This document shows, piece by piece, positions 46,101 to 59,381 of a stretch of 64,000 nucleotides of DNA (position 1 is the stretch's first letter; the number at the start of each line of letters is the position of its first letter). The stretch is from Boswellia sacra. Its lineage: Eukaryota > Streptophyta > Magnoliopsida > Sapindales > Burseraceae. Below the pieces are notes generated by a model. It searched no databases. It had not been told where the DNA came from and saw nothing but the letters and a program-made list of their open reading frames with translations. The stretch spans positions 434,001-498,000 of the forward strand of contig SNVD02013093.1 in assembly GCA_013180625.2 (NCBI GenBank), given 5' to 3'. Both the position numbers and the translations under genes were made by a program.

Positions 46101-47065
46101 CTCTCCATAATTTACAGCTTGCTTATGTTATTAATACCAGAAAGAGTGAAGTCTAGAATGATAACATTATTGAACGCATTTTTATAAAATTGAAAATTTT
46201 ACATTAACTAGTACCCATGCATCTATAATTAATATATATATATATATATATATAAAATATTCATTTTTTATATATGTTGCCGACTCAGGTTCTACATAAA
46301 TTATTAGTATCACGTTTCATGTTATAAATCTATATTCATTTTTTAAAATTAAAATTAAATTAAATTTTATGATCAAATTAGTCATCCTTTTTATGATACA
46401 TATTTTAAGAAAATCTTTACTTTAAATTTACATATTATGTCTAATCTGATAATATTTATTTCTTCTAATTTTCTTGTCAAATAGGCTCACCCTGGATGAT
46501 TCTCACAAGAGATTTCATGGAGTACTGTGTGCATGGATGGGATAATTTCCCAAGAAAACTGCTAATGTTCTTAACCAATGTACCATTTCCTCTTGAGTCA
46601 TACTTCCACACAATCATCTGCAACTCTCCAGACTTCCAAAACACCACAGTGAATAGTGATCTCAGCTTCATGATCTGGGACACTCCCACAATCACTGGGG
46701 AGCCCCAAATCCTGAAGGTTCAAAACTATGATCAAATGTTAGCCAGTGGAGCAGCCTTTGCCCGACGATTCAAAGAAGGTGATCCTCTGCTCGAAAAGAT
46801 CGATGTAAATGTCCTCAATCGCTCTGCCAATGGAGTTGTTCCAGGAAAATGGTGCTTATCCTCGGGGCAAAAAATATTAACGAGTAAGAGTAGTGTAGAG
46901 AGCTCAAGGAGTACTGATTATGATCAGGAAGAGTTGTGTTCTACTTGGGGGAATAACATTGATGCTGTCAAGCCAGGTTCTAATGGAATTAAGCTAAGGG
47001 CTTTGCTTTCTAAGCTTGCTGCAGATGGGAATGTGAGGAGTAGCCAATGCCAACAACAAAGATAA
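43172..47065 (+). CDS. GT14 family beta-glucuronosyltransferase-like protein
   Basis: Four exons, 43172-43700, 44664-44739, 45789-45904 and 46485-47065, all GT-AG and in phase, give 433 residues. A type II signal anchor lies at about 16-36 (YIWILVFLTVMVLLGALS). The Core-2/I-branching (GT14) catalytic domain follows: PVLAYWICGSNGDSKRILRL, LDAGSSELERAEL, WDWFIPLSASDYPLMSQDDL, FNFIDYTTNSGW, GSPWMILTRDFMEYCVHGWD and VPFPLESYFHTIICNSPDFQ. Plant members such as Arabidopsis GlcAT14A add glucuronic acid to the galactan side chains of arabinogalactan proteins in the Golgi; this substrate is inferred from the family. The last 60 residues are hydrophilic and variable. Met3 is an alternative start. The frame is intact and no transposon interrupts an exon. 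Confidence 0.93.
46231..46254 (+). repeat. (AT)n microsatellite in GT14 intron 3
   Basis: About twelve AT units inside the last intron of the GT14 gene. Confidence 0.9.
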
Positions 47066-48319
47066 AGAGTTTAAATGTTCCTGGAAAAAAAATAATTTGT
47101 AAGTGAGGGAAGAGTACCACTGTCTATATTTCTGAAAATTTTGGATCACAAATTCTATAGGTGAGGGACGGTTGAAAAAAAAAAAGTTAAACTCTGATGT
47201 ATAAAATTTACATTTATGTTCATTGAGTTTTTCAAAATTGTTTTTCTAATTAAGGGTTGCAATTTTTAGCATGACATGAAGTTAGCAGTTTAGAGTTAAC
47301 CTTGGTCATATACATGTTATTTTTGTCTTTAGGTTACTCAACACAATTCATATTAATCATGTTGTATTTGTGTTGAGGATATAATTTAATCAACGGTCAA
47401 CACATTTGATAAGATGAATAATTTAACGTGTTATATCAATCTATAATTTACGAACACTTTTAATATTGACATGAATAATTAACCATGTCGTATTAACTTA
47501 TTTGTCTATTTATAACACAGTTATCACCTATAACACAAGTATTTATTAATATGAAATTAACACATTATTAAACAAATTAAAAAGCATGTAATTATAAATT
47601 AGAGTGATTATAACTATATTATTAATAATTGTTTAAGTTATTAAGATAATTATAAACAATATAAATATGTTGAAAATGTGTTTTAAGTAAATGGATTAAG
47701 TGAATCAAAAGTTGATGAGGTGAGCTATATATGTGACACAAGCGACACATTTAATAAATGTGTTGTATCCATGTTTTAATTCTAAATACAAATAGTTAAA
47801 TGAGTACTATCTATATTGACTTTAAATTTCCCATATAATAACACTACAAAGATGTGATACGCAAATACATCTTTGTAGTGATATTTATCTAGTATCTTTA
47901 AGTCTTTGTAATCTCAATTATCAAGGTTTGGTCTTCCGGGTGTAGACCTTGCAAATATTAGTGCATATTAATGCTGAGGCCTAACTTTATAGCTTTAAGA
48001 TTTGGTGTTTTCGACAAGCGAAAATAAAATAAAGAAAGTAAATCACAATTACCTCTCCTCAGCTTGGAAAAATATTACCCATCTTCAAAGGTTTGAGAAA
48101 AATATTGTTGATATACAATCCCTTCTTGGCATTAGAGATTTCAAAATATATACCCTTAAAGTATTATATAAGGGTAAAACTCTCTAAAAACACATGTGAA
48201 TTTCTTATGTAATAAGAGATGTAAACTTATTTTTCAAAACCTTAAAGAAGGCAAGTGGTATCTTACTAAACCTTGGAGGAGATAAAGTAATGTACTTAGA
48301 GAATATTGTTTTATTAGGT

Positions 48320-48540
48320 CACTTAATAATAATTCTGATACTACTCTTATAAGTTATCTATATAAACTCACTCATACAACCAATGTGACATTATTAAATA
48401 ATTGTCATATCATTCATATTATAATTAATATAATTAAAATTTGAAATTCAGTCATCCAATTAAACTATAACATATCAATTTGTATAAATAAGTTTATATA
48501 GATAATTTGTAAGAATAGTATTACTCAATATAAAATGATT
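48320..48540. mobile_element. Small foldback MITE
   Basis: GATACTACTCTTATAAGTTA near 48337 pairs with the complement of a segment ending near 48530; TTATCTATATAAACT occurs inverted in both arms. The repeat arms are about 50 bp. Ends approximate. Confidence 0.55.
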
Positions 48541-49055
48541 TTAAATTTACAAACTTTCAATATAAATTGCTTTGTCATAAGATGATTGAAAAAGTAAATT
48601 ATACAAACTCAACTCATTTAATTACTACTGATAATGCGTCAATAAAAAAGTAATATCATATTAGTTTGTATACAAATTATCTAAATATATAATGGAAGGT
48701 ATTTAAGGGAAAAAATCGAAGATGTTAATAGTGATTATTACTATAAAAGAGAGTATTGAATTGCTCTAACACTTGTTTGTAAAGAACATATAAAAGGAAA
48801 AAAGTAATGATACTTTTTAGAGATTTTATCCCAAATGATATGTATTTAATTAATTATTAACAAATGAATGAGTTAATGATGTAATGAATGATGCGATAGC
48901 TTTAAATTCATACCAAGTTTTTTGAAATGCATGATTTTGGAATGTATATAACTACTCAAAAAAAAAAAAAGAAGATAATTAAATTTTATGTTCAATCCAT
49001 TGATTTTTATATGTGTTTTCTATATTAAGAGATCCCCATTTTATACTATGATATT

Positions 49056-49256
49056 TATTTTAAGAATAATGATACTATTCTTAAATTTTTATCTCAAATC
49101 TCATCCTAAATGATGTGACAAGTAAAGTTTTATTTATTGTATACATTATAGGATAATGTGGTGAGTAATAGCGTAATATATACCACATCACTTGCCACAT
49201 CATTGGGAATGAGATTTGGGATGAAAATTTGAAAAGAATATTATTAATCCAATTTT
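49056..49256. mobile_element. Small foldback MITE
   Basis: The left arm (TTTTTATCTCAAATCTCATC, then AATGATGTGACAAGT) pairs with the complement of the right arm (ACTTGCCACATCATT, GAGATTTGGGATGAAAATTT). The arms are about 65 bp. Boundaries to within a few bases. Confidence 0.6.
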
Positions 49257-50501
49257 AAACATTAGTGTTGTAGCTTTATCTATTAACTTAAGTCTTGAGT
49301 CAATTAATTGCTCATTGCACATTTATTGATTCTTAGATTCTCATCAAAATCGGTGTGGTTATTTACACTCAAGAAAATGATCACACTCTCTGCTTGTATT
49401 ACTCTTAGCACACTAATTATTATAACTTTTTTTTTTAAGTCAGATGATTTTTTATTAAAAAATTGCTTTTATTGACATCTTACACAGTTATAAAAATATT
49501 TTATATAGTACTTTTTCTTTCGATTAAGAATTAATCAATTGAATTATATTATTTTTTAGATTTTGAGGATCAAATGAATAAGTTCCAATGCCTTAAACTT
49601 AGTAGTGAGGTATTTTGAGATAGCAAGTGCAAAATATTATTTTAAATGCATGTAACCTCAACCCGATCAAAATGTACTATTATAATAAAATAATGTGACA
49701 ATTTCTTTTCTTCTTTCTTGATTAGCATTTTCAAATTGGTTGCCAGTACAAAGATTAGCTGTAAAACAGATATCCAACCAACCAAAAAGACATTAGTGAT
49801 GAAACCCAATAAAATCAACAAATCCAATACCTAAATATGTGGCTTAGCATTCCCTAATTATCCAACTAAATCTTAAGATGGGAATTGATTGACATATATA
49901 TAGATTAGGTGGTACAATAATAGGTAACAATAATAATAAACGATAGTCATGATTCCTGTCCATCAATTTTTATTAGCAGATGAAAAGCAAAAACTTATGG
50001 TTAGAATGAGCCCTCGCTCACCTCGCTAGCAACCAAATTAATAAATTAGAAATCTCAATAAACCCCACAATTATGACTATTGTTTGAGAAAAACTCATCA
50101 TCTGGCTCAAATTAAGTTGCAATTCAGCTCAAGCATAGACATAATTAGCAAGTCAATTTAACTCTAGCTACTTTCTACTTTCTATCTCTCTTCTTATTCT
50201 CCTCTCCGTTTAGTTCTTCTACAAATAAATACTTTCAATGGCAACCGCAATAACCTTTTCTCACCCACTACTATTCTTTGTATCTTCGATCTCATCTATC
50301 AAGTGTAGAAACGCGATTAATTTCGGACTTTTTGTATTTTTTTTTTTTTTGGGTTTCATATGAAAAGTGGTACTATGCTTTTAATTACATTAGCAAAGTT
50401 ATTGGAGCCATAATATTTACTTCGATTGGCATTATATGTTTTAAAATCCAAGTTATTATTGATCTAATAATGTCATTAAACCAATAGAAACCATTAAATT
50501 T

Positions 50502-50896
50502 GGGGATAATATCGTACACTATCCCTAAAGTTTGACATAATATCATCTAGAAATATAGTTTTATATTTGTATTATTTCAATCCTTAATGTTTGCGTATTT
50601 GTATCATCTAGATCTAGTTGACTAATTTTGATTGCTTTTTTTTCAAATGGATAAAGTATATTTTCGTCAACTAGACCTAAATATTCAATAAATTTGGGAT
50701 AACATTGATTTTATTTTTATCACAAATAATTATTAAATTGTCAATTAGTTTGTGAAAATTAAAGTAAAGGGCATTACTCAACTAGAACTAGATAATACAG
50801 ATAAGCAAGCCTTAACGACTGAAATGATATGATTACGAAACAATGTTTTTAGATGATATTTTATCAAACTTTAGAGGTAGTGTAGGATAATTTTCT
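50502..50896. mobile_element. MULE-type MITE (395 bp) with 9-bp duplication
   Basis: Flanked by ATTAAATTT (50493-50501 and 50897-50905). The left end GGGGATAATATCGTACACTA pairs with the right-end complement AGAAAATTATCCTACACTAC. The arms are about 65 bp and share CTAAAGTTTGA and ATATCATCTA. Non-coding. Confidence 0.82.
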
Positions 50897-52867
50897 ATTA
50901 AATTTAATCGGTATTCCTAGTCCAAATTTAATTGATACCGTACCTTCAATAATATTACCAGTTTAATATATTAGTTACACACGGAATTTGGTCCTTTTGA
51001 TCAGGTGAATGACCATTATTATTAAGCCAATAGGTGTAAATCTCTAATGCTTTCTTTGAAGGTTGCCGAAATCCCACGAACTTCTCTTACCGTTTGTTAA
51101 TTATAAATTCCATTAAATTTTAACTTAATAGACTGATCTTAATAGAGTGATCTTTCATCTTTCTACAATTGTATTTATGAAACTCTAACTAACGAAAAAA
51201 AGAAGAAGTTAATTTGTAAGATTTTCAAAACTACATGTATGATTAAATAATCTCTATTAACATTAGTAAAAGCTGTATGAGATCTACCAATTTAATAATA
51301 TTATCATTATTATCAAGATGATAACATAAGAAATGGATCCCATTAGATCAACAAAAAGCAATGAAACCTTCTCAATTACATTTATAACCCTCTATGTCTT
51401 TTTATTTACTTTGTATTATAACAATGGCAGCTGGCGCATGGACTATGGCATTGAGAAGCCTCTTCTATCTGTATATTATAAATATATTTTTTGAACAAAA
51501 TTCCTAACCATTCACAAATTGATCAATTAAATTAATTGGAGGGCTTGTCATAATCAAATCAAGATTAACTATCAAGCTCGCACTATATTATATTTTGTGA
51601 CTCTGAATTAATGTCAAGTTTCTTGTGGTGAAAAGAAAAGATCGTGGATCGAGTTTTGACTTGTTTTATGTTTTTAATTTCGAACTCTTATGAATACCCA
51701 TCACATGTATTTCACAGAGGATGCCAAGTTTCTGACACAAAATAAGGTTACGTATTCGTATCAATAGCTTAATATGATTTGAAAGGACAAAACCTTCGTT
51801 TCAGGTTATGGATTGGACGATGTGGACACCTATTGATCATCCATTTTATACTAAGAGAGAAATTAATATTATTCTTTGTTTCTTAAGATAAGGTTTAAAC
51901 AATATTATATTTTTAAAGAAAAAAAATTGATTGATATATTCTCAAAAACAACCTTCATATCATTATATATAATTCTAAAACTACAGCATAAAATTACATA
52001 AAGAGAGAGGGAAAAAATCTCTTTATCTTTCAAAAATTTTGGGATATAAAACGGGGATTACTAAACCTTAAAAAATAAATATAAGATTATCTTTTTGTAC
52101 GAATTATTTTAACCTGTTCATCACAATCTTGTTTTGCTCATTATAGAAAAAGAATTAAAAAGGAATGAAATAATTAATTTCAATGGACCAAACATTTATG
52201 ATTTGAAAGGACCAAACACGTTCTAGCTTTAATTGTTGTCAAAATAAATTAGCTAGAATTAAAGATAAATTAAGATGAATAAAATAATATTCAGAATCTC
52301 ACATATAAAGATATTATAGCTAGATTTTTGGACCGAAATTGATCTACATCAATTCTTTATTATATATTTCTATTCTATCAAAACTCATGAGATTATAATA
52401 ATAATTATTATTGTTTACACATTAACACTTCTTTTAATTCCATGACAAGTCCCTTAAGCATCGGAGATTTGTCAAATCACGAAAGATCGATCCAACAATC
52501 ATAAATCCAAAGTTAATTACTCACTACCATAAATTATAACATTTTTTATTCAAAATTATTATTTTTTAAATCTTTTGATAATAATATCTATATATTATGA
52601 TACTAAAATCTCGTAACAATAATGTTATCGTTATTAATATTAAAATATAATACGTTAAATGATTAGCTAATTAAATACAAAAAAAAAATTTAAGTAGAAC
52701 TATTAAATTGATGTACTTTTAGTACACGTGTCACTATTATATTACATCCAAATTTTATGTTTAATACAAACCCCTTTCATTTTTTCATCACATTATATCT
52801 CTAAAATCCTCCTACATAAAAATAAAAAAATAAAATTACAAAATTAACCTAACTTAACACGCGGCAC

Positions 52868-53707
52868 TCAAGCATTGCATTCAGCCCAGCCTTCCTCTAA
52901 ATCTCGCTTTTGCCTAGCTCTCTTCCTCCCTCTCATCGCACGCGCCAGCCTCGTTTCGACGGCCACGATCAACTTAGCCGGCACTCCAGAGACTTCCTCA
53001 AGCTTCCTCAGATTCGGCCACGTCGCAACCGAGATATCCCCACCGCACGCTCTCAACCCCAACCAAAACGACGCCGCCAAGCAGACCCTAAAAGGCGCTA
53101 TCTTTAACACCTGTAAGCACAGCTCAAGCGCCTGGCAAGCAGCGGGGACAACTAAATTACCATCCAGCCCCAGCCTTTTACACCAAATCACAAAAATGCC
53201 CTCGGCCTTGCACGTAGACGCAGTCTCTCTCTTTCGATTCCTACGGATAAGCCCCCCGGGAAATCCAGCCGGAATATTGGAAATCTCGCCGGAAACATCA
53301 GATACAGAGCTCGAAGGCGAAGTGATCTTCCTGTGCTGCTTCGTTTTCCGATGGGATCTGATCATCGCAGCGGAGCTCTCAGTGCTCGATATGCAATCCG
53401 ATGATGAAGAAGAAGACGATGATGGAGTGAGAGTTGTTGCATGCAGCGCAAAAGGGCTCGCTTGAAAACAAGATTGGCAGATAGGGTTCGACGACGATCG
53501 CGATCTGGCGCCGCCGGAGATGAAGTTTCCGGTCAAGCAATTGCATTTACAGCACAGAGTTTGACGAACATGGCGAGCGACGAGGAAGTTTGCTTCGTGA
53601 ACCCTAGCGTCGCAGGCCCAGCAGAGAAACGCCGAGTCGGCGTCGCAGTAGAGAGACGCTTCCCGGCTGCAGAGCTCGCAGGATCTCGTTGCTTTAGCTT
53701 CTTTCAT
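52868..53707 (-). CDS. B-box zinc-finger protein, BBX32-like
   Basis: Intronless, 279 residues from the ATG at 53707. A single N-terminal B-box has Cys10, Cys13, Cys21, Cys29, Cys32, His37 and His46 (CELCSREASLYCDADSAFLC then WACDARVHEANFLVARH). A second Cys-rich stretch follows (LCCKCNCLTGNF...CQSC). The middle is Ser-rich. The C-terminal block from about 167 (EGIFVIWCKRLGLDGNL, CLAASFWLGLRA, TWPNLRKLEEVSGVPAKLI, ETRLARAM, EEGWAE) matches the tail of Arabidopsis BBX32 (At3g21150), which works in light signalling and flowering through partner proteins rather than DNA binding (family knowledge). There is no CCT domain, as in that class. The 5' side on the minus strand is CT-rich, as in many plant leaders. 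Confidence 0.9.
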   Translation of the reverse strand: MKEAKATRSCELCSREASLYCDADSAFLCWACDARVHEANFLVARHVRQTLCCKCNCLTGNFISGGARSRSSSNPICQSCFQASPFALHATTLTPSSSSSSSSDCISSTESSAAMIRSHRKTKQHRKITSPSSSVSDVSGEISNIPAGFPGGLIRRNRKRETASTCKAEGIFVIWCKRLGLDGNLVVPAACQALELCLQVLKIAPFRVCLAASFWLGLRACGGDISVATWPNLRKLEEVSGVPAKLIVAVETRLARAMRGRKRARQKRDLEEGWAECNA

Positions 53708-54420
53708 TGTCAAGCTTCAATAGGGTTTTTGTTTTCTTTGTTTTTGAAAAATGTTGTTTTTTTTTTCTTTCAAGTGTAATTATTAACTTGAGTGATATTT
53801 GGAAAGTTTGAAGCTTTGTTATGAGAAAAAGGTTTGAAATTTGGGGAGCAAAAGAGAGAGGGAGAGGTGAAAGGAAGGCCAAGAGATGAGAAGCTTATTA
53901 TTATTATTATTATTATGGTGAATTTGAGAGTTAAGTAAAGAGAGAGGAGGAGGAGTTTGGTGGTGAAAAGCTTATGCAAACAAGAAGAGAATAAGAGAGG
54001 AGGGAAAGAGAGATATCAAAGGGAGGCCAAGAGATTCTATGGTATGAAAGATGAGCAAATGGAAGGGGAGAAAAAGATTTTGTAGAAAGTGAGAGGGAGA
54101 GATTTGCGACGAAAGAGAAGGAGAGCAAAATTAATTAGCAATTAATAAATGAATTATTATGTGATGATTATATTGAAGAGAATAGAAGAGAAGAGAAGAG
54201 AAGAGAAATTAAGAAGACACAGGTCGATGATGTTGTCGTTGTGGTGAGTAATTGATAAGCACAATTTGAAATTGTATTGGTGTGTGCGTTTTTGTGGTTG
54301 ATAAGAAGACTTGTTGGGAAAGAGAATGAAAAGAAAAATGAACGATCAAGTAAAAGTTGTTAGATGCCCAGCTATATACGCTCTTCGTTTCTTTTTCTCT
54401 CATGTCATGACTCATGCACA
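53708..54420 (-). promoter_or_regulatory. CT-rich leader and proximal promoter of the B-box gene
   Basis: On the minus strand this is a long pyrimidine-rich tract (53830-54210) with (CT)n and (CTTCT)n runs and an (ATT)n run at 53898-53915. Such tracts are common in plant 5'UTRs and core promoters. No clear TATA box was fixed, and short frames here are by-products of the composition. Confidence 0.45.
54185..54207 (+). repeat. (AGAAG)n microsatellite
   Basis: Four to five pentanucleotide units within the purine-rich strand upstream of the B-box gene. Confidence 0.85.
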
Positions 54421-55548
54421 ATGCTTGTCCACATAATCCTAGGTTCCCTCGAACGTCTCAAAAACCATCTAATTTAAGAGCCTATTACATCTTTGGAGGC
54501 TTTTTATTTTGCATATTTATCAAATTTGCTCCTTCAAATATTGGACATTTTCTGCAACATTTGTTCTAGAAGGTTTTTTTTTCATTTACACCCCATAACA
54601 AGTTTTTTAAAGAATATTATCATCAATGGGTAGCTTATTTCAAGGAGAGACTTAAGGATGAGCTATTGATTACATTAATTACATGTGTGTACCAAAATAT
54701 TGATATTATTATTTATAATCGTTGTCATATATATATATATATATATGCTTTGTATGAATAATCATTTCTATCATTTTGTTCGATAATGTCAAAAGAGCTT
54801 TAAAAATCATTGAAAGTCAATTGTTAGCATAACCACTATCATTCTTATTGTAATTGCATCCAATAAATAATATACAAGATAATTGTTATCAAGACTATCA
54901 TAGTCAATTGAGTTTATATTTATGTGTGATAATTATTTAATTAATGATACATAGTGATAACTATTATTAATGATTCTCTTTAATATATTGCAAAACCCCA
55001 AGTCTCATATTGATTAACTAGGTGAATATTTTCCTTCACAAAGATTGTATACCTTTCATTGGATACCCAGTAAAATAATTTTAATATAAGATACAAATAT
55101 ATAGTACAACAAAAGCTTATAGTTTTATAGTTTATCAACCCAATATTTAAAAGAAACAATACATGGAATTCCTCATTGTCTCCTAAGAAGGATGATATTT
55201 TATATTATCAAGTTTTATAGACTCGCATCCATTACTTAAAAGAAATATTACTTAATTGATCACTAGTTTGCATTAGATACAAAAGGTCATAATGAGAGAA
55301 ATTGATTAATGTTTTGGGTTGAAATTATCAAAAAGAGAAATTAAAACGAAGTAAGGACAAATTAGTTGATATTGAGGGGGCATAGTGCAAAACAGATGGA
55401 AGAAGTAATATTAAAGAATAAATTTGTGGCGAGTCTTTAGCAAAATATCTTCAGCTGGCTCTACCAACAACTGCAGAAGTCACAGTCGCAACCACACCAC
55501 AAACCCCAATTCTGGACCAAGAATTTGAAAAGACTCTTGGGAGACTTA

Positions 55549-55573
55549 CACGTGGCAGAATTTGGCCACGTCA
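55549..55573. promoter_or_regulatory. G-box/ABRE pair
   Basis: CACGTGGC at 55549-55556 and GCCACGTCA at 55565-55573. These ACGT cores are classic bZIP (HY5, ABF) and bHLH sites. They lie about 1.85 kb upstream of the B-box gene, whose family is light-regulated. The link is inferred from position only. Confidence 0.4.
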
Positions 55574-56443
55574 TCATCTTGAAACCGTGTCATGTTGTCC
55601 AGACCCCCTGAGCACTAGACAGCTGTTGGGGCATATGTTCATTTATGCTTTTCATCTTCCCAATTTGCCCCTCACTTTCTTTTTCATATTTGATAGTGGC
55701 CAACCCTTTTTTTATGATTATTTTTTTAAAAAATAAGAACTTAAGGTTTATTTTATACTAAAAAAATTTATTGTTCACAATAGCAATGTATTAAAGAAAA
55801 TTTAAATTAATGTATAGAAATTTCTATAAATTAATATAAAACCTGAAAAATAAATTTTATTTTCTTCACAATTCTTTTATATTCTAAAGATAATTTTAGA
55901 TATTGAACAAAACATGTTTTTAGATATAAAAATATTAAATATAATTTTTTTGGGTATATATAACTTATAAAAGGAAAATTTCAGAATTACTAAGAAAATT
56001 CGCTAAATTTGTTAAAAATATATTTTTTGTTATTAATGTATTAATTTTTTATCATTTAAGAAAATTTATTAAAATCTTTTTAGATTTTTTAAACCCACAA
56101 AAATGATGAAAAGTATGACTCAAGATTTATGGATGAACTTTTAAACAAAATATTTCTATATATCTTTTAATTTTTTAAGGTTTTATCTTATTTTTGATGA
56201 AAACTGCAATTGTTACTCCTATGAAAATTTGAACAAAAAGACTAAAATACTTCAATTCTATCCAAGTAAGGATATCTTAGTAATTTCACACCACCGTACT
56301 GTTGTCTGGTTTCTGTTTCAACGTTCAAAAACGGGGGTCGCGTGAGGTGAGAGAACCAAACCCAAGAAAGGAAAGAACCATGAAACGCACTGTGAGAGGA
56401 AATGCCCATCATTATGGTGGGACCAATCGACACCAGTAAACAA

Positions 56444-56586
56444 TGACGTGGCGGAATATCTACCGACAGATACAACTGTTGTGTTAATTCGTAGCCACAC
56501 AAATTGAAATGAATCATGAATCAACCACAGAGCAAAAGAATAAAAAGAAAAAAATAAGGAGCACCAAGGCGTGACGGACACGTGGC
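56444..56586. promoter_or_regulatory. Second ACGT-core cluster
   Basis: TGACGTGGC at 56444-56452 and CACGTGGC at 56579-56586 within a GC-richer island (56300-56690). This may be a distal part of the B-box promoter or the promoter of an unseen transcript. Confidence 0.35.
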
Positions 56587-58662
56587 GGGTACATGGAGGT
56601 TGGAGCTGGCGGCTGATAGTCGACCACGCAGTATCCAGCGGCGGTGGTTGCCTCACGAGCTTGGCGTGATTGGAATGATTTCTGCGGTAGCGTATCTTTC
56701 TATTTTTAACGGTTCATAGTATCACACGAATTAATAGAATGAAAAATACGCACATGTTAATCATTTAATAGAAAATAAATACATTATATATTATTTTTTA
56801 TTTTCTCCAACTCAAAATAATGTCTAATATTAAAATTTATGTACTACAAATGCGATAAAATTGTTTAGAAATTTAAAATTATGTAACCAAATATCTATAT
56901 ATAGAAGTTTCACAAGAGAAATTAATAAGAAATAACGATATAATGAATACTAAAGTAAAAGACATAAATTTATCTTGTTGAATGAATAAGTAATTGAAAC
57001 AAATAAGAATGGTTTATTTTATATTTCATGAATGGATTAAATAGTAGTAATATCTTAAAATAATGATTTTTTTCCTTAAGAGGGGCGCCAACACCCACTA
57101 GTTATTATGTGGAATCATCCATTGGTAGTATTATATATCTCAAATTTTATATCTCATTTGGAATTGGAATTGCAATAATTATTAATAATTTTAAATTAAA
57201 GTTATGCAGTTTGGGATTTAAGAATTATAATGTAAAATAAGAATTTTATTCATATTAAGAAACCTTGTGAATCCCTTTATCTTTTGGGTTTGTGTTTTTC
57301 ATATGTAAATAGGATTAATTGTAACCTATTTTTATTATTAATCCTAGTATTTGTAGGATTAGGAAACCTACTAGTCTTGGAGGATTTAGAGTATTATACA
57401 TATACATAATTGATGTATTAGGCCTTTGATTCACATAATTTAAGAGATCTTAAAACATATTTGAGAGAGTCTAAGAGAGTTAGAGGGCAATAATGAGGTG
57501 CGTGGTATTCGGCTTAAAATAATGTTATTATCCTTTATAGTGAAATTTACTTACAGCAAAGTTGATGTAGCTCTTATAATGAGAGTAAATCACTATAAAT
57601 CTTATCTTATTTTTAATTAGATATTTAATATCATGTAAGTTAAATGACCTAAGTATTCTTGGTTTAGATTGTATTTAAAAAAAAAATACAATCTAAACAC
57701 ATATGAATTAAAAAAATAAAAGTCCATTATAAAATCTTAATAATAACAATAATAATAATGATATTAAATAAATAAATAAAAGAAATGTTGCACTTTTCAA
57801 AATTTTGTCACAATTCATGTAATTGAACTTTAAATGATATTTCATTAATTTAGAATTATAACATCATTCATTGGATCAACATATATATCATCAACCTACA
57901 AAACTCATCATTTAATTCAACATTCTCAAAAAAAAAAAAAAAAGAGAGATGAATACCATTATTATTTAAGAATCAAATTAAGTTATTTAATGATAAATTA
58001 TGATTTATCAATATTGATTATTACAACTTTTTAAATCAAAAAATATATGTAACACTACAAATAATCTTGAAAACAATCGCATCAATCCATCCCATCATAT
58101 CTCAACATTAAAAAAACACATATCGCTTCTTTATCCAAGGCGGGTACCCCACCCCCATCCCATGATGCATGCAGTTGTGTGGTTATTGATTACTTTCATA
58201 ATTACCGTTTATGGTAGCAGCACATGATAAAGGAAATACGTTTTCATGATTGATTTAATTTTGCTTCCTTCGAATTTATTAAATTTTACATCATGATTGA
58301 TCTTCAGTTAGCAGCCTTCGTGTCTTTTCCATCTTGTAACTCCAATATATATATATATATGTATGTACTATGAGTTTGATTGGTCCCAAAAATTTAATTA
58401 TATTAGATAAAATAGAAGGATTTTTTTTAGTTAGACATAAATATCACCTCCTCTTTTCTTATCTTCAAATGCGAAATTTGTCTTTGATTAGATTTTCTTA
58501 TGTGAATCGAATGAAACAATTTCCAATCTAACCTTTTTTTTTTTATAAAGATATTTCATATATATAATTAGTAGACACTCGTACTCTTAACTACAAATAT
58601 TTATCATATTTTTTAATGTCTTGCGTAATTTAAATTCGACCAATTTTACATAACATTACTTA

Positions 58663-59297
58663 GGGGCGTTGTTTTTTCGTCTAAAATCTAAGATCGAACA
58701 TATTCAAATTAAATTGAGCTTAGAATAGGTTTGAATATTAAAATCATAATAATATATTTGTATTTTATTATTATTTTAACATATGATAAAAGTGTCTGAA
58801 AATTATTTTTTTTATACATATATCTTTATTTTATATATTATTTTCACCTATGATTTTATTTGACCTGGAAGAAGTATATGCATATCAATATTTATTATGA
58901 ATCTAATTTATTTAATTAGATGTGTATAATTAGGTAAAAAAAGTTATTTTTTAATTTTTGAAGGATTTGATATATATAGATAAGTTTAGTTACTATTAAA
59001 TAATTTTAAAAATATATAGAGAACTATAATATAAAATTAGAAACAAATAATATTTTTTTAAATTAAAATATTAGATTATATAAAAATTGATCAAAAAAGT
59101 ATATAAGAATATTTTGGAAGATTAGAGGAGTAATAAATGATTTAGACATTTGTATTTAAATAAAAACTAAAATTTTTAGTTTTTTTTTTAAATTTAGATC
59201 ACATTGTCTGAGAATTAGACTTAAGTTCAAAAAATAAACACCTATTGAAATATGAGAATAATTCAAATTCAGACTTTAGATGAAAACAAACACTCCT
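58663..59297. mobile_element. PIF/Harbinger-like MITE, intact copy (635 bp)
   Basis: Flanked by TTA on both sides (58660-58662 and 59298-59300), with ends GGGGCGTTGTTTTTTCGTCT and the complement of AGGAGTGTTTGTTTTCATCT. Along its length it aligns with 6563-6858 plus 9588-9906 and so represents the uninterrupted form of that split copy. Non-coding. Confidence 0.75.
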
Positions 59298-59381
59298 TTA
59301 GAGATGTTTATTTTTAGGTATAAAAACAATTATTATTAGATGTTGATGCCAAAAATTTTGGCAACACATAGCGCTCGCTGC

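Larger units (their letters stand above)
47066..52867. other. Intergenic region between the GT14 and B-box genes (convergent)
   Basis: AT-rich. It holds three small inverted-repeat elements (48320-48540, 49056-49256, 50502-50896). The rest, including 51000-52860, shows no credible coding region. Both flanking genes end here, so it contains two 3'UTRs. Confidence 0.55.
54421..58662. other. Upstream intergenic region of the B-box gene
   Basis: AT-rich overall, with a (TA)n run near 54729-54746. Two less AT-rich islands (55440-55640 and 56300-56690) carry ACGT-core motifs. Segment 57290-57560 (ending in GTGGTATTCGGC... and AGTGAAATTTACTTACAGC) resembles a degraded LTR. No supported coding gene: the minus frames at 56242-56656 have no recognisable domain. 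Confidence 0.5.

Noticed and set aside
52875..53465. 196-codon plus-strand frame opposite the B-box gene
   Set aside because: It is the antisense shadow of the BBX32-like coding region and has no domain of its own.
56242..56656. Two overlapping minus frames of 91 and 112 codons
   Set aside because: Inconsistent with each other and without a domain; the region looks regulatory.
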